Source of the DNA: Talinum fruticosum
Lineage: Eukaryota; Streptophyta; Magnoliopsida; Caryophyllales; Talinaceae
Length of the DNA stretch: 64,000 nt
Reading direction: 5' to 3'
NCBI GenBank assembly: GCA_021018815.1
Contig: JAITYX010000054.1
Location: forward strand, 3,410,001 to 3,474,000
Shown: one piece after another, positions 46,867 through 58,289 of the stretch
How positions within the stretch are numbered: position 1 is the stretch's first letter
How the letters are laid out: every line of letters begins with the position of its first letter
The notes under the pieces: generated by a model
The model's input: the letters and a program-made list of their open reading frames with translations, nothing else
The model's database searches: none
Told to the model about the DNA's origin: nothing
Translations under genes and position numbers: made by a program

Positions 46867-48432
46867 TGAAGGTTTGCTCGAAGAGAGTCCGAGTCACCCT
46901 AGAGGGGGTGAATAGGGTGATAGGAAATTCTTTGCGAAAACACACTCTTTTGCACGTAAGTAGAAAGGAAGATAGATTCCGAGTCTATTAACTAGGTCGA
47001 AAAGATTGGACTCAGAAAGCAATGAATCGGAAAGAACAAGAGCGAGTAAGGCCGTCTCGAGTCTAGAATGAACTCGGAGAGATAACACTTAGATTTTACG
47101 TGGAAACCCTCCCGGGGCAGAAAACCACGGCCCGTGTCAATCCGGACACGAAATCAAATCCACTATTTTGTGTCCACAAAATACCGTGAATTGATCGAAC
47201 CCGAGTTGCTCCCTTAGACAACTCTATACAAGTTTTCCTAGACTTAGAAATTCCTTTATCCGATCTAGTACTTCCTAGCTGAGATAACCTTTACAGACTA
47301 AGGACAACTAAGCTGAGTTAGCCCTTACAGCTTAGTCAAGGGACCTTACAAAGAATGTAAGAAAGAGTTTGTAATCGAGTACAAGACCTTACAACTCGGA
47401 AAGTAATGAATTACAGAGTGGGAGTTGTAAGTAGAAGATTAAAAGTAAATACAATGACTTTTCTCAAGTATGTGTATTAACAAGTAGATTCGGCAATCTT
47501 CAAGTCTTGTGAAGTGGCTTCTATTTATAGATAACCGAGACGAGTAGCCGTTATCTTCATCTGCTGACCAAGAGTCTTCACGTGACCGTTGATAGAGGCT
47601 TTCCGAGTCACTCATAAAGTATCCGTTGAAAGATGAACGTTGGACAACGGTTTAACTCTCTTGGAAGTCCCGAAACCATCGGTAGTGTCTTGAAAAATGA
47701 GGTGGAAACCACCGTTAAGCTTGGAGTTCCAGTTTTCCGGATATGGAAACAGACGACTTCGACACAATCTTCGGGACTCGGAGCAGGGAAGGTGAAGAGC
47801 CATGTCCGCTAGTGATTAGACGTTCGAAGCCGGTTACTTTTGTGGTTTGAAAAAGGTGTATCCTCGAATGAAGAACCTATAAAAGTAAATTAATTTTGGT
47901 TCTCAAAGTATAGAATACTTTGGCCCAAGATTAGACATAGATAATAAAATAATTATAATAATTAAGCAACCGATTATCCGAGTCGAAACGAAATGGAATT
48001 TTTTGAGTCCAATATTCATGATACTCGGAATTCATCCGACTTAGTCTAAGCAATAGAGCAAGTTCCATAAAGAATATCGAGTGAGATAACTTGATATAGA
48101 CTAAGCATGAAATAAACCAAGAATACCGACTATACAAAATAGAACGTATAACCACAAGTCGGATTACGAGACAGAATACTTGGTATATTCAAAACGCGAT
48201 AAATGCGAGTGAAGATGAACTCGAAATTAAGAACCAGGTTTTACGAGTCGCTACTGAAACGCAATAAATACAATAAGTGAAAACCGTATTACTCGGAGAA
48301 GATACTATTTTACTCAAAGAAGTTTCGCGATACCAAGAATGCCTTGGAATCAAAACTCTATATGTATGGGATTGTTATACTCGATTCCTTTTACATAACT
48401 CGGAAAAGTATTAAGCATTGTCCGAGTCTTCA
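46867..48432 (-). repeat. 5' LTR of element B
   Basis: Pairs with 27128-28693. TATA box tataaata (minus) at 47522-47529. Confidence 0.92.
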
Positions 48433-48960
48433 TCGACTATTCGGAATTCTCGAGTTCTACGATCGGAATGGAATCTTTCACAACTTCTCACCACCAAGAA
48501 CTCCTCAACGAGAATGGAGTAGTAGAAAGAAAGAACAGAACCCTTGAAGAAATAGCAAGGACGATGATGATTGACCACAACTTGCCTTACTATTTCCGGG
48601 CCGAGGCGAGTCAACACAGCTAACTACACTTTGAACAGATGCCTCATCGGACCCATTACGAAGAAAACACCCTACGAACTCTACAAAGGGAAGAAGCCAA
48701 ACATCTCATACTTTAAGCCCTTTGGTTGCAAGTGTTTTATTCACAATAATGGTAAGGATCACTCGACCAAGTTTGATGCTAGGTCGGATGAAGGTATTTT
48801 TCCGGGTTACTCTTAACATAGTAAAGCTTATCGTGTTTTTAACAAAAGAACTAACAAAGTGGAAGAAAGCATCCACATAGTGTTTGATGAACTTGAACAG
48901 AAGAAGGCAAGTGAGTCGTCATACTCGTAACTGAAGCTCGAGTAGAGATGATGACGAGCC
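48433..48960 (+). pseudogene. D1 integrase, second part
   Basis: Continues from 27127 after element B: YSEF-S-S-F, then HNFSPPRTPQ with the third catalytic Glu region (E-R-K-N in another frame), and KKTPYELYKGKKPNISYFKP, FGCKCFIHNNGKDHSTKFDA. Frameshifts near 48450-48520 and 48810. Confidence 0.88.
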
Positions 48961-49169
48961 GAGCCTACAAAGACTCGGACTCAACCTCGCTCAAAATGAG
49001 GTCACTCGTAACGAGGAAACTCGTAATGAGACAACTCAAGAGCTTACTCGGAACGAACAAGCCAATGAAGAAGATCACTCGTAACAAGATCAAGCGGTTC
49101 AATCCACAAATCTCGTGAATCGGAGAACAGTAAAGCATTCAAGTTTACTTCTAGTCATCCACCGAGAGA

Positions 49170-50300
49170 ACATACTCTCGACATCAACATCTGGGTAAGA
49201 ACTCGTTCCTCTCTACATAATCTATGTGCATTCACCGCATTCATTTCATTAAACGAACCCAAAAATGCACTAGAGGCCCTTAATGAACCTGAATGGGTAG
49301 AGGCCATGCAAGAGGAACTCAATCAATTCGAGAGAAACCAAGTCCGGACTCGACCAACCGACCTTCCGACCACCCAGTTATAGGAACCAAATGGGTTTTC
49401 AAGAACAAACTGGATGAGGGTGGGGTGATAGTCGAAATAAGGCTAGACTTGTGGCTCGTGGATATAATCAAGAAGAAGGAATTGATTGTAGGGAAACCTT
49501 TGCACCTATAACCAGAATTGAAGCCATTAGAATACTGTTGGCATTTGCATCCAAGCATGCATATTAAATTATATCAAATGGATGTTAAGTGTGCATTTCT
49601 CAATGGTTTTATTGAAGAAGAAGTCTATGTCGAGCAGCCTCCCGGTTTTGAAAACTCGGAATTTCCAAATCATGTTTTCAAACTTCAAAAGGCTCTCTAT
49701 GGTCTTAAACAAGCACCTCGAGCTTGGTAAGAAAGACTGAGTAGCTTCTTGGTTCAAAATAATTTTAAAAGAGGTCAGATCGACAAGACTCTCTTCATAA
49801 AGACCAAGGGGAAAGATTTCCTTATTGTTCAAATCTATGTTGATGATATTATTTTCGGTGCTTTTAATGAGTTTCGTGCCGAGAATTTTCTCGAGTTGAT
49901 GAGTCAAGAATTCCAAATGAGCATGATGGGGAACTTAATTTCTTCCTTGGCTTACAAATCAAACAAGACAAGGATGGGATCTTTGTTCATCAATCTAAGT
50001 ATACCAAGGAATTGTTGAAGAAATACGAACTTCAAGATGCAAAGCACGCATCTACTCCCATGAGCAAGCAGTGTAAAGCTTGACTCGGACGAGAAAGGTA
50101 AAGCGATAGATCGGAAACTCTATCGAGGTATGATTGGATCTTTACTATATCTTACTTCCAGCAGGCCGTATATAATGTTCGAGTGTTTGTCTATGCGCAA
50201 GATTTCAAGCTAATTCAAAAGAATCACATCTCACTGCGGTGAAGAGAATATTCGGATATCATGCAGCACTCGGAATTTAGGTCTATGGTATTCCGGAGAC
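49170..50300 (+). pseudogene. D1 reverse transcriptase
   Basis: [16 protein letters not shown] (49370-49430), then [40 protein letters not shown], the catalytic YVDD (49836-49847), and QEFQMSMMG. A stop in the AW* word (49728) and later frameshifts break it. Confidence 0.9.
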
Positions 50301-50774
50301 TCGAACCGACTCTTTCCGGATACTCGGACGCAGACTACGCAGGATACAAAGTTGATCGAAAGAGCACATCCGGAGCGTGCCAATTTCGGGTCAATCCCTA
50401 ATATCTTGGCACTCAAAGAAGCGTAACTCAGTAGCTCTATCAATCGCTGAAGCTGAATATATTGCAGCTGGAGCTTGTTGCGCCTGATTCTCTAGATAAA
50501 GCAACACTTGAAAGATCTTGGACTATCATTCAAATCAGTACCAATCAAGTGTGACAACCAAAGCGCAATTAGCATCACCAAGAACCTTGTCCAAGCATTC
50601 GAAAACAAAGCATATCGAGGTCGGATATCACTTCCTACGCGATCACTCGTAAAAGGTGATATTGAACTTGAGTTCATTCCTACTAATCCTCAATTAGCTG
50701 ATATCTTTACCAAGCCTCTTGGTGAAGATCGGCTTTGCTTTATTCGGAATGAGCTCGGTACGTTAAATGCTTAA
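50301..50774 (+). pseudogene. D1 RNase H
   Basis: SDADYAGYKVDRKSTSGAC, then a frame change, SLISWHSKKRNSVALSIAEA and KCDNQSAISITKN. The end is IFTKPLGEDRLCFIRNELGT, with the pol stop at 50772-50774. Confidence 0.9.
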
Positions 50775-51165
50775 TTATGTGCTATTCTTATTCATTGCAT
50801 AATTCGTGTTATGTGCTTTCACCATTAATAACCATTAGCTCGAGTTGATTCACCGATACTGGGCTGGTAGTTATTTCGTGTTTCGAGTCACTCGTAAACC
50901 TATCTCGAGTCAAACTCGGACGTAGAGAAACTTGGACTTCAAATTTTCGAAATTATCTCTAAATCAGTGGAGAGTTTCGGATCATATTTTCAAAATCTTT
51001 CTCTTTCTCTCTCGAGCGCTGTGATCAAATATTAGCCGTGGATCTCTAACCGCCGAAATCTTAACCGTTGAAGAGAACCGTCACACCGGTCTTTGGTGAC
51101 CGATGGGCAAGCCGAGTCGGAATGGAGTTATATTTAACGGATAGTTGACGGGCGCGCTTATTGTC
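50775..51165 (+). other. D1 spacer between pol and internal TATA motif
   Basis: About 390 bp without a gene. It is conserved in B (about 30943-31333) and C (about 39757-40139), including ctctctctcgagcgctg and a gacgggcgcgctta block just before the TATA motif. Confidence 0.6.
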
Positions 51166-51173
51166 TATAAATA
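51166..51173 (+). promoter_or_regulatory. Internal TATA-like motif upstream of the extra ORF of D1
   Basis: tataaata, 242 bp before ATG 51408. Conserved in position in B and C. A pyrimidine-rich leader (ccatctctctcaaacg) follows at 51207-51223. Confidence 0.6.
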
Positions 51174-51407
51174 GCGTCTATTCATCTTCGTCTCGGTACT
51201 CTAAACTCCATCTCTCTCAAACGAAACTTTTCGCGGAAGATTACTACGTGAATAGTCATCCTCGAACTTCGCAAGCGTTGAAGAAGCCATCTCTCGTAAG
51301 TTTCGATCTGCTCTCATCTCTTTCTTCTACCACTTTTTCGTTTCTTCTCTTGTACATCTCCTTCACTTTCCTACTCGAAAGTTTCATCTTTCCTTCCTCC
51401 TCTCAAA

Positions 51408-53110
51408 ATGCCTAAAAGAGGTAACCATCCCGACTTCCAGGTCTCCTCCTCTTCCAAAAAGCCTCGCACCAAAACGCCGTAAATCTCCACCCCCTCCAAA
51501 CCCATTGTCACCCAAAGCACCTTGCGCTGGACGACAAGTTCTTTCCTACAACCAAATTTTCTTGGTTGTCCCACATTCAAACCATCGGAGCATACAACTT
51601 CATGTACTTCAGCGAGTTCATCTATCCCGAACTCGTTTCGAGTTCTACACTCACCTCACCCACTCCGAAAATGTTCTAACCTCTAGGGTTCGAACATAAC
51701 TGTTCGACTAAACACCTCTCTACTCCATTGCTTGTTCAAGGTCTCCTCTCTCTTCTTGAATAGCAACCCCATTCCTTTCACTAAAGTCGCCGACGACTTC
51801 TTTGAAAAATTCGCCAAAGAGTTCCCCGAGTCCCGAAAAAACTTTTACGTGACTCAATTGAAGTCGAAGCTCGCCTTCGTGCTTTCTGCCGATGAGAACC
51901 TTTTTCTCACAAGCATTCCAGCAAGGAGAACCCCAACTCCAAGCACCTCAAAGCTCTTTTTGACATTCTTGAGGGCTACGAAGTAGACCTCTTCCCCTCC
52001 ATCATTGAGCAAATGGCCGCTGTGCCAGCTCAACTTCAATCCAAGAAGAACACCTCCCTTCCTTTCGGTGCTCTTCCGACCCTTGTCTTCAAACAATTCC
52101 AAGTTCCTCTCCCCTCGGACCCAAACGCCGTGTTTGAGGCCGCCATTGTTGTCGGCAAAAAGGAACTGCAGGGGTACGGATACCGGGAAACTAACCCCGG
52201 TGTCTAGGTTCATAACTCATAACCGAGGCCTCCCTCTCCGCCTCGGACTCGTAAATCCACCCCTCTCTCTCTTCCCTCTCCACCTGGTGGTGCCTCCACC
52301 TCAGGTGCCTCAAAATCTCTCTCTGCTCTCTTGTCCCCGTTTTTATGGACAAGATCAGCTCCGTGTCCTCCGATTTCGGAGACATGCTCCGGTCTTTCAA
52401 ACTTGTTCTCCAAAATCGACCATCAACCACAAGACTGGTTAGTCCCAAATCCGAGAGCAAGCAGTCTCTAGTTCTTGAGATGAGGGAACTGGTAAAGGAA
52501 CAGAAGGAGCTGGTCGAGCTCCTCGAGAGAGAAGGTCCAAGGCGGCTCAGGACCATGATGACTCGGACGCGTCGAAGCGTCTTCAAGCCCGAGTCCGACC
52601 TCCTCGGACAGCGGGGATGAAGAAGAAGAAGCTGCAGATGCAGAACCAGCAGACGCCGAGGACCCTGCGGCCGAGGCGGAGTCCATCCGGGCAAGGGAAG
52701 GAACATCAAGAAGAAGCAGTGGGAAGCTGCCGAGGGTCGACCGCTCCACAAGCTCAAATAGCAGTTCTCGGCTCGGACAGCGATGCCGGGTGGGTCGAGC
52801 GACCTAGCTACACCAGGCGGGTCGAGACGAGTAGCCCGCTCCAGCCTACCGAGGTTCCAAGGGAAGAATCTCTCGATCCACTCACTCCGGGTTAGCCACT
52901 CGGAGCCGAGCCCCGATGATCATACCGGTTCTCCCTTCGCCGCGCTCAAGCACATCGTCAAGATCATATCGGTGCCGGCGAACCTCCGCTCCCTCCGCCT
53001 CCACTCCGAAATCTCCCTCTCCCTCATAGGTACCATGCACTCGAGTCACAATTCCTTAGTCCGCGATTCTTCTTCCGGAGAGATTTTTTTCTTTTGTCCG
53101 GACAACTAAG
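51408..53110 (+). pseudogene. D1 extra 3' ORF (envelope-like position), broken
   Basis: Starts MPKRGNHPDF at 51408. Recognisable blocks, in shifting frames: LDDKFFPTTKFSWLS-like (51530-51580), FMYFSEFIYPELVSS (51600-51640), FFEKFAKEFPESRKNFYVTQ (51800-51860), ADENLFLTSI, MAAVPAQLQSKKNTSLPFGA (52013-52072), AAIVVGKKELQGYGYRETN (52140-52200). Then MDKISSVSSDFGDMLRSF and a charged helical stretch ESKQSLVLEMRELVKEQKEL (52450-52510) occur. The C-terminal part is glutamate- and proline-rich. The FIYPELVSSFY-like block resembles a plant retroelement protein family of unknown function. SIRE/Maximus copia elements carry an extra ORF at this place; equivalence is inference. Confidence 0.65.
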
Positions 53111-53455
53111 TTTCACTATTTGTTCTTTTCTTCCCTTCTTTTTGTTGTTTTTCTTGAAAGGCAAGAGGGAGAAATATCTTAAAAACTTGTTGTCTTGTTT
53201 AAGGGAGTTTTCCCTTTTAATCCTTGTAATTTCGTTGAGTTCAATGAATTAATGCTTTCTCTTACATGATTTCTGTGTTTATAATCTATCCGAGTTTACA
53301 TTATTTCATTACTAAGCATTCTTACTTTATGCTCGACTATATACCTCTTGCTCCGATACACCGAGAATTCTTTACTTAACTTTCCTCATAAGCAACTACT
53401 CGAGTCGATTTTTTTACTTACAAAGTTTCTGTCCGAGACTGGAATGCCTTTCATC
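53111..53455 (+). other. 3' untranslated region of D1
   Basis: T-rich (ttcccttctttttgttgtttttcttg), without a gene. It may encode the hydrophobic end of the extra ORF in one frame before 53200. Confidence 0.5.
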
Positions 53456-53468
53456 AAAAAGGGCGGAT
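53456..53468 (+). other. Polypurine tract of D1
   Basis: aaaaagggcggat directly before the 3' LTR; B and C have aaaaggggagat. Confidence 0.8.
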
Positions 53469-55045
53469 TGAAGACTCGGACACTTCTCAACGCATTTATG
53501 AATTGCATTAAATGAATCGAGTATAACTATCTCATACTTATAGAGTTTTGATTCCAAGGCATTCTCCGTATCTCGAAACTTCTTTGAGTAACATAGTATC
53601 TTCTCTAAGTGATACGACTCTTACTTCTTATATTTCTTGCTTATCCGTAAGTGACTCGAAACCCGATTCTTTGTTCCGAGTCCAGAATCACTCAGATTTA
53701 TCGCAGACCGAGTGGACTACTGTTTCACTTTCTCCCACTCGGAATCGACTTCGGTTATAAGTTCTATTTTGTTACGATCGGTATTTCTAGTTTGTTTCTT
53801 GCTTAGTCTATATCAAGTTACTTCACTCGATATTCTTTATCGAACTTGATTCTTCGCTTAGAATAAGTCGGATGGAATTCCGAGTATCATGGATATTGGA
53901 CTCGGAAAATTCCATTTCGTTTCGACTCGGATAATCGGTTGTTTAATTATCTTAATAATTATATTATCCGTGTCTAATCTTGGACCAAAGTATTTTATAC
54001 TTTGAGACCCAAAATTGATTTACTTTTGTAGGTTATTCAAACGAGGATACACCTTTTTCAAACCACAAAAGTAACCGGCTCGTAACGTCAAATCACCAGT
54101 AGACATGGCTTTTCACCTTCTCTCGCTCCAGTCCCGGAAGATTGTGTCGAGCCGTCTCGTTTCCAAATCTGGAAAAGCTGGAACGCTAAGCTTAACGGTG
54201 GTTTCCACCTTACCTTTCAAGACACCGCCAGTGGTTTTGGGACTTCCAAGAGAGTTAAACCGTTGTCCAACATTCACATTACAACGGATACTTTACGAGT
54301 GAATCAAAAGCTTCTATCAACAGATCACAGGGGACTCTCGGTCGCAGATGAAGATAACGGCTACTCTGCCTGGTCATCTAAAAATAGAAGACACCTCACA
54401 AGACTTGAAGATTGCCAAATATATTGCTAATACACATACTTGCTCAAAGTTATTGTATTTACTTTCAATCTTCTACTTACAACTCCCACTCTGTAATTCA
54501 TTACTTTCCGAGTTGTAAGGTCTTGTACTCGATTACAAACTCTTTCTTACATTCTTTGTAAGGTCCCTTGACTAAGCTGTAAGGGTTAACTCAGCTTAGT
54601 TGTCCCTAACTTGTAAGGGTTATCTAAGGTAGGAAGTACTAGATCGGATAAGGGAATTTCGTGTCTAGGAAAACTTGTATAGAGTTGTCCGAGGGAGCAA
54701 CTCGGGTTCGATCGGTTCACGGTGTTTTGTGGACTCAAAATAGTGAATTTGACTTCGTGTCCGGATTGACACGGTCCGTGGTTTTCTGCCCCAGGAGGGT
54801 TTCCATGTAATCTCTAAGTGTTATATTTCGAGTTCATTCTAGACTCGGGCGGTTTACAGACTCTTGCTTTTCTTGCTTATCCATTCGTAATAGCATTTCG
54901 AGTCCAAACTTTTCCGACCTCGTTGATAGACTCGGAATCTGTCTCTGTCTTGTTTTTGACGGAAGAGCTTTAATTTCCATGAAAAACTTCGTCACCCTAT
55001 TCACCCCCTCTAGGGTGACTCATACTCTCCCTAAGCAAACCTTCG
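53469..55045 (+). repeat. 3' LTR of D1 (1577 bp)
   Basis: Direct repeat of 22840-24417. It starts TGAAGACTCGGACA and ends aaaccttcg, so the last base has changed from a to g. The TATA box is mutated (54379-54386). Confidence 0.93.
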
Positions 55046-55050
55046 GGGTT
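55046..55050. repeat. Target-site duplication of D1 (right)
   Basis: gggtt, matching 22835-22839. Confidence 0.88.
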
Positions 55051-56060
55051 GATCGGTTGACCCCACATTGATTGTTATTGTTCCTATATTATTGGTGAGC
55101 GATTTTCATGATCTTCCATTACTTTTATTAATTCTTTACGAATTTCTTATTCATCATTAGAGGCAAAACATTTAAAAGCAAAAGGAGGCAAGGAGTAAGC
55201 AAAAAGATTCACATTATTAAATGAGGAAATGAGTACATTAGACTCGAAATAAAATTGGAAATGACAAAATTAGAACTAGGAACAACAGAAGAAGAAGAAG
55301 AAATACAAGTCCTAACACTAGACTTAGAAGGAAGGTGCACTCCTAGGCTAATAGCAAATTCTTGGCCCTCCTTAGCATCAATCCAAGTGATATGCTTAGA
55401 CCCTTCTACGTCAACATCGGTGATGAACCTGGATGGATCGAACTACGGATGCGACATAGCTCGTGATAGTATTGAGACAGAGCTCTCTTCTAGATTACTC
55501 TCTTGACCGAACGGAAGGCTGAAAAGATTGTTTCCGACGAAATTGGTCCAATGTGGACTGTCCCTTTTGAGAAGGTGAGGTGCTTCCTCTTCCGTAATAT
55601 AGCGGTCATTGAAGATTTCCAAACCAGGTACTAGGATACCCTTCTCTTTGATATAATAGAGCTAAAGAAAACCATAATAAGGGAAATTATCTCCTTCTCT
55701 CATAAATTATCCATTCGGAGTATAAGCAAAAGGCTTAATAGAGCGGATCGTGTGTTGTGCAATCCTCTTCACTTGGATTTCCGACTTGGCTTGAGCTATT
55801 TCCTTAGCGGTAGGTTGATAGCCTAGCCCAAAGTTGTAGTTGGTAGTGGGTTCAAGGGGTGGGAAAATAGGATGGTATGCCTTTCCGCCTGCAGCAAGAC
55901 CTGGAAAATACCTCTTCTTCCTAAGCATCGATTGGACACTAAGGTTGCCATAAAGGTTAAAGGTAAAAGGTGTTTCATCCCTCTCTAAGGCACCTACGGT
56001 TTCAAATCGTGCTCGATCTCCACTATAAACTCTTTGGAAGTGATAGTAGCACAACGATTA
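55051..56060 (-). pseudogene. Element A linker between protease and RT
   Basis: The frame 56054-55707 contains RVYSGDRARFETVGALERDE, then KKRYFPGLAAGGKAYH and GLGYQPTAKEIAQAK, the conserved segment between protease and RT in Tat-like elements. A later stretch ends VGSTDQP at 55051, then continues at 22834 beyond D1. Stops occur between. A + strand frame at 55255-55506 is a shadow. Confidence 0.65.
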
Positions 56061-56179
56061 TCCCCAGTTAATAGTTATGACCCGACCTTTGATGATCATT
56101 TTGACCTTCGATGCAGTGCGGAGGGCACTGCTCGATGATCGTGTAACCAAGGGCGTCCTAGAAGCGATTAAAAGTAGTT

Positions 56180-56480
56180 AGGATATCCAAGATTTGGAAT
56201 TCAATGTTCCTCTCAGCTGGCCCTATATTGATTTGTAAGGTCAATGTTCCTAAGACTGTTTTTCTATAATTATAATAGGCTCGAAGATGAACAATTCGCT
56301 TAGAGAGTTGTTGCTCCCTAATTCCTAACCTCTTAGCAATTCGCTAGGGACACACGTTAACTCGCTGATATATTGTCTACCAAGGTGAAGGGAACAAACT
56401 TGTTAATAGAAGTTATGGTTAAATAAAGAGCATTGTTGTGTGCAACGCCTTCTTCCGGGAAATCCTTTTGATCAAAAGTA
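56180..56480 (-). pseudogene. Element A aspartic protease
   Basis: Read leftwards: FDQKDFPEEGVAHNNAL, then INKFVPFTLVDNISA. The active-site triplet normally D-(T/S/N)-G reads D-N-I here, so the catalytic loop is damaged. The same segment, inverted, at 16426-16694 keeps D-N-G. It would cleave the gag-pol precursor. Confidence 0.8.
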
Positions 56481-57139
56481 ATAGTTTCGTCCCCACTATT
56501 AACCAATCCTACTACTTCCTCGGCGTGGTTTCAAGAGAAACTTCAATCTTACTTAGTGCATCGATTAAAGCTTGCATATGTTTCGGGAAGCGGATACTAA
56601 TTGCCAGATAGAAATGTCAATTTCAATTTTTGGATTTCTTGAAGGATTGGATCTTCTTCCTTTACTGACTTCCGGTTCTTTTGGTGCTTCATGAGTTTGT
56701 TGTGGACCCGGAGGTGTGTTGTGCCGTCCCGATCTAGTAAGAAACTAAACAGCAGGGCTCTTAGTGTTTCCCCAAAAGTCTTGTTCTAAGGTTGGCGTGC
56801 CCTAAAAGTCGTCACTATTGTTGTCATCATCTCTCGTTTCGTAGACATCTTCTTCATCACTTACCCATAGCCCCTAGACTTCCGGATCCAATGACGGTGG
56901 ACGAAGAAGCGGTTGTGACTCATTGACATCTCGAATAAAGATCGAAGGATCCCACTAACCTGGTATGGGTTCGAGTAAAGATAGCTAAGGTGCCGCTAAA
57001 AGGGTTTTTGTTATTACTTGGTTTCTAGGCAGCCGTAGGTAGGGGTAATCGGCCATTTCAAAACATGTCTTCTAGTTTGTTCTTGAATGTCCAACACCAT
57101 TCGATGATCGTGTCCTCTCGCATGATGATATTTGCAAAA
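56481..57139 (-). other. Element A region between gag and protease
   Basis: Probably the C-terminal gag/N-terminal pol stretch. Frames are broken, with acidic and proline-rich words on the minus strand (for example near 56860-56900). A cysteine-rich word near 57110-57135 could be a remnant of a gag zinc motif; I cannot confirm it. Confidence 0.4.
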
Positions 57140-58289
57140 TTTTCCTCGCGTCCCAATTCTTAGAGCTGTTTCGTGGTTTCTAATTCCGCTCTAATAGGTG
57201 GCAACTCTATTTTCCCTTTCTCCAAGAGACGATCAAGGGCTTGAGCATATGTAGTATCCATAGGAGTGTAGTCGGTATACCTGTTGAGGGCATTGACATC
57301 CGCACCCTCGTTAGCATTGCAAGTATTGGAGGTTTTCTTATCTTTGGAATGATAATTACCTCTATATTCGGTTGCGACTTTTGTGGTCGTAATGGACAAT
57401 TCTTCTTCTATCAATAAACCAGCATCTTTGAGGGTCGAAAAGTTCATCATAGGTAGGAATTTGAGGTGCTGATTATAATTGGGTTGAAGGTTCTTCACAA
57501 TAATGCGGACTTGATCTTTCTCGGAGGGTCGGTCAACGATGTGGGCTGCCTTTGCTCTCCATCCGGTCGGAAAATCAGCGAAACTCTCCTTTTCACCTTT
57601 CTTGATTAATTCCAAGTACCTAAGAGTAACATGTAGATCCGTGTTATAGGGCATTCATGAAGGAATTCCTTGCACAAATCTGTCTAATTGGAAACCTTGC
57701 GTGGGTCGATTGCGTTATACCATTTCATGACATCGATATCAAACGTCCAAGGGAAGATGGTGTGGTAACTCGTCTTCAAGAATGTTCTTAAGAGTCATTA
57801 CTCCCAAGATGTTGCATACGTGATGATGGGGATTCTTGGAACCTTTGAACTTAATATCGGGCATGGTAAACGTAGGAGGTAGTTTATCCTTAGGAATTGA
57901 AGTGAATCCTTTATGATCGAAATAATGATTGGTGAACATGGATGACTCCCTCAACATTCGTTCAATCCGATCTATATGGGAATCAGACCGAGTTTTGGAT
58001 TCGAGTTCAGGAGATTCAGGTTTAGGATTATATGGAGAAGATTGGATGGGTGGAGGTGGTATAACCATAGCCATTTCCCTTTGCATGCGCTCGGCTTCTT
58101 CCGCCTCTTCCCTTATCCTACGTTCAGCTTCCTCATCTCTCGACTAGCCTTCATAGCCCTTGTGATGGTGTTAAGATCTCTTGATATAGAGGATATCTGT
58201 TCTGTTGATTGTTCAACTGGGTTTCCACCTTAATTATATTCTCATTAAGCATACCGAGGCTAAGATACTTGTTTGGGATTAGGATCCAT
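57140..58289 (-). pseudogene. Element A gag
   Basis: ATG at 58289 (MDPNPKQVS, then stop). The 58086-57739 frame holds IDRIERMLRESSMF and FTSIPKDKLPPTFTMPDIKF. The 57654-57160 frame holds the core: LRYLELIKKGEKESFADFPT, W-R-A-K-A-A, NLQPNYNQHLKF and LKDAGLLIEEEL. This is the retrotransposon gag layout of Tat elements and matches the left copy at 14440-15278. Frameshifts and a stop near 57720 break it. Confidence 0.85.

Larger units (their letters stand above)
27128..48432 (-). mobile_element. Element B: Ty1/copia retrotransposon nested in the integrase of D1
   Basis: Same family as D1, opposite orientation. LTRs at 27128-28693 and 46867-48432 (1566 bp each). Flanks tcgat (27123-27127) and tcgac (48433-48437) fit a 5-bp duplication with one mismatch. 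B and C keep the uninterrupted integrase codons (GREFDYSEF) at this place, which gives the empty site. Element C is in turn inserted in B's gag. Without C, B is about 10.5 kb. Confidence 0.93.
22840..55045 (+). mobile_element. Element D1: Ty1/copia retrotransposon (outermost of three nested copies)
   Basis: LTRs at 22840-24417 and 53469-55045 are direct repeats starting TGAAGACT and ending with cttca/cttcg. Flanking gggtt at 22835-22839 and 55046-55050 is a perfect 5-bp duplication. Removing the element restores a continuous gypsy frame (VGSTDQP then KEVKIG) on the minus strand. Internal order: tRNA-iMet-type primer site, gag, protease, integrase (split by element B), RT, RNase H, an extra 3' ORF and a polypurine tract. 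Without element B it is about 10.9 kb. Confidence 0.93.

Noticed and set aside
22840..55045. Endogenous pararetrovirus as an explanation for the RT/RNase H fragments
   Set aside because: Integrase lies before RT in D1, B and C (copia order) and after RNase H in A (gypsy order), and LTRs, primer sites and target duplications are present; no movement protein is seen.
55255..55506. + strand ORF of 83 codons
   Set aside because: Antisense to the gypsy linker region; no family resemblance.
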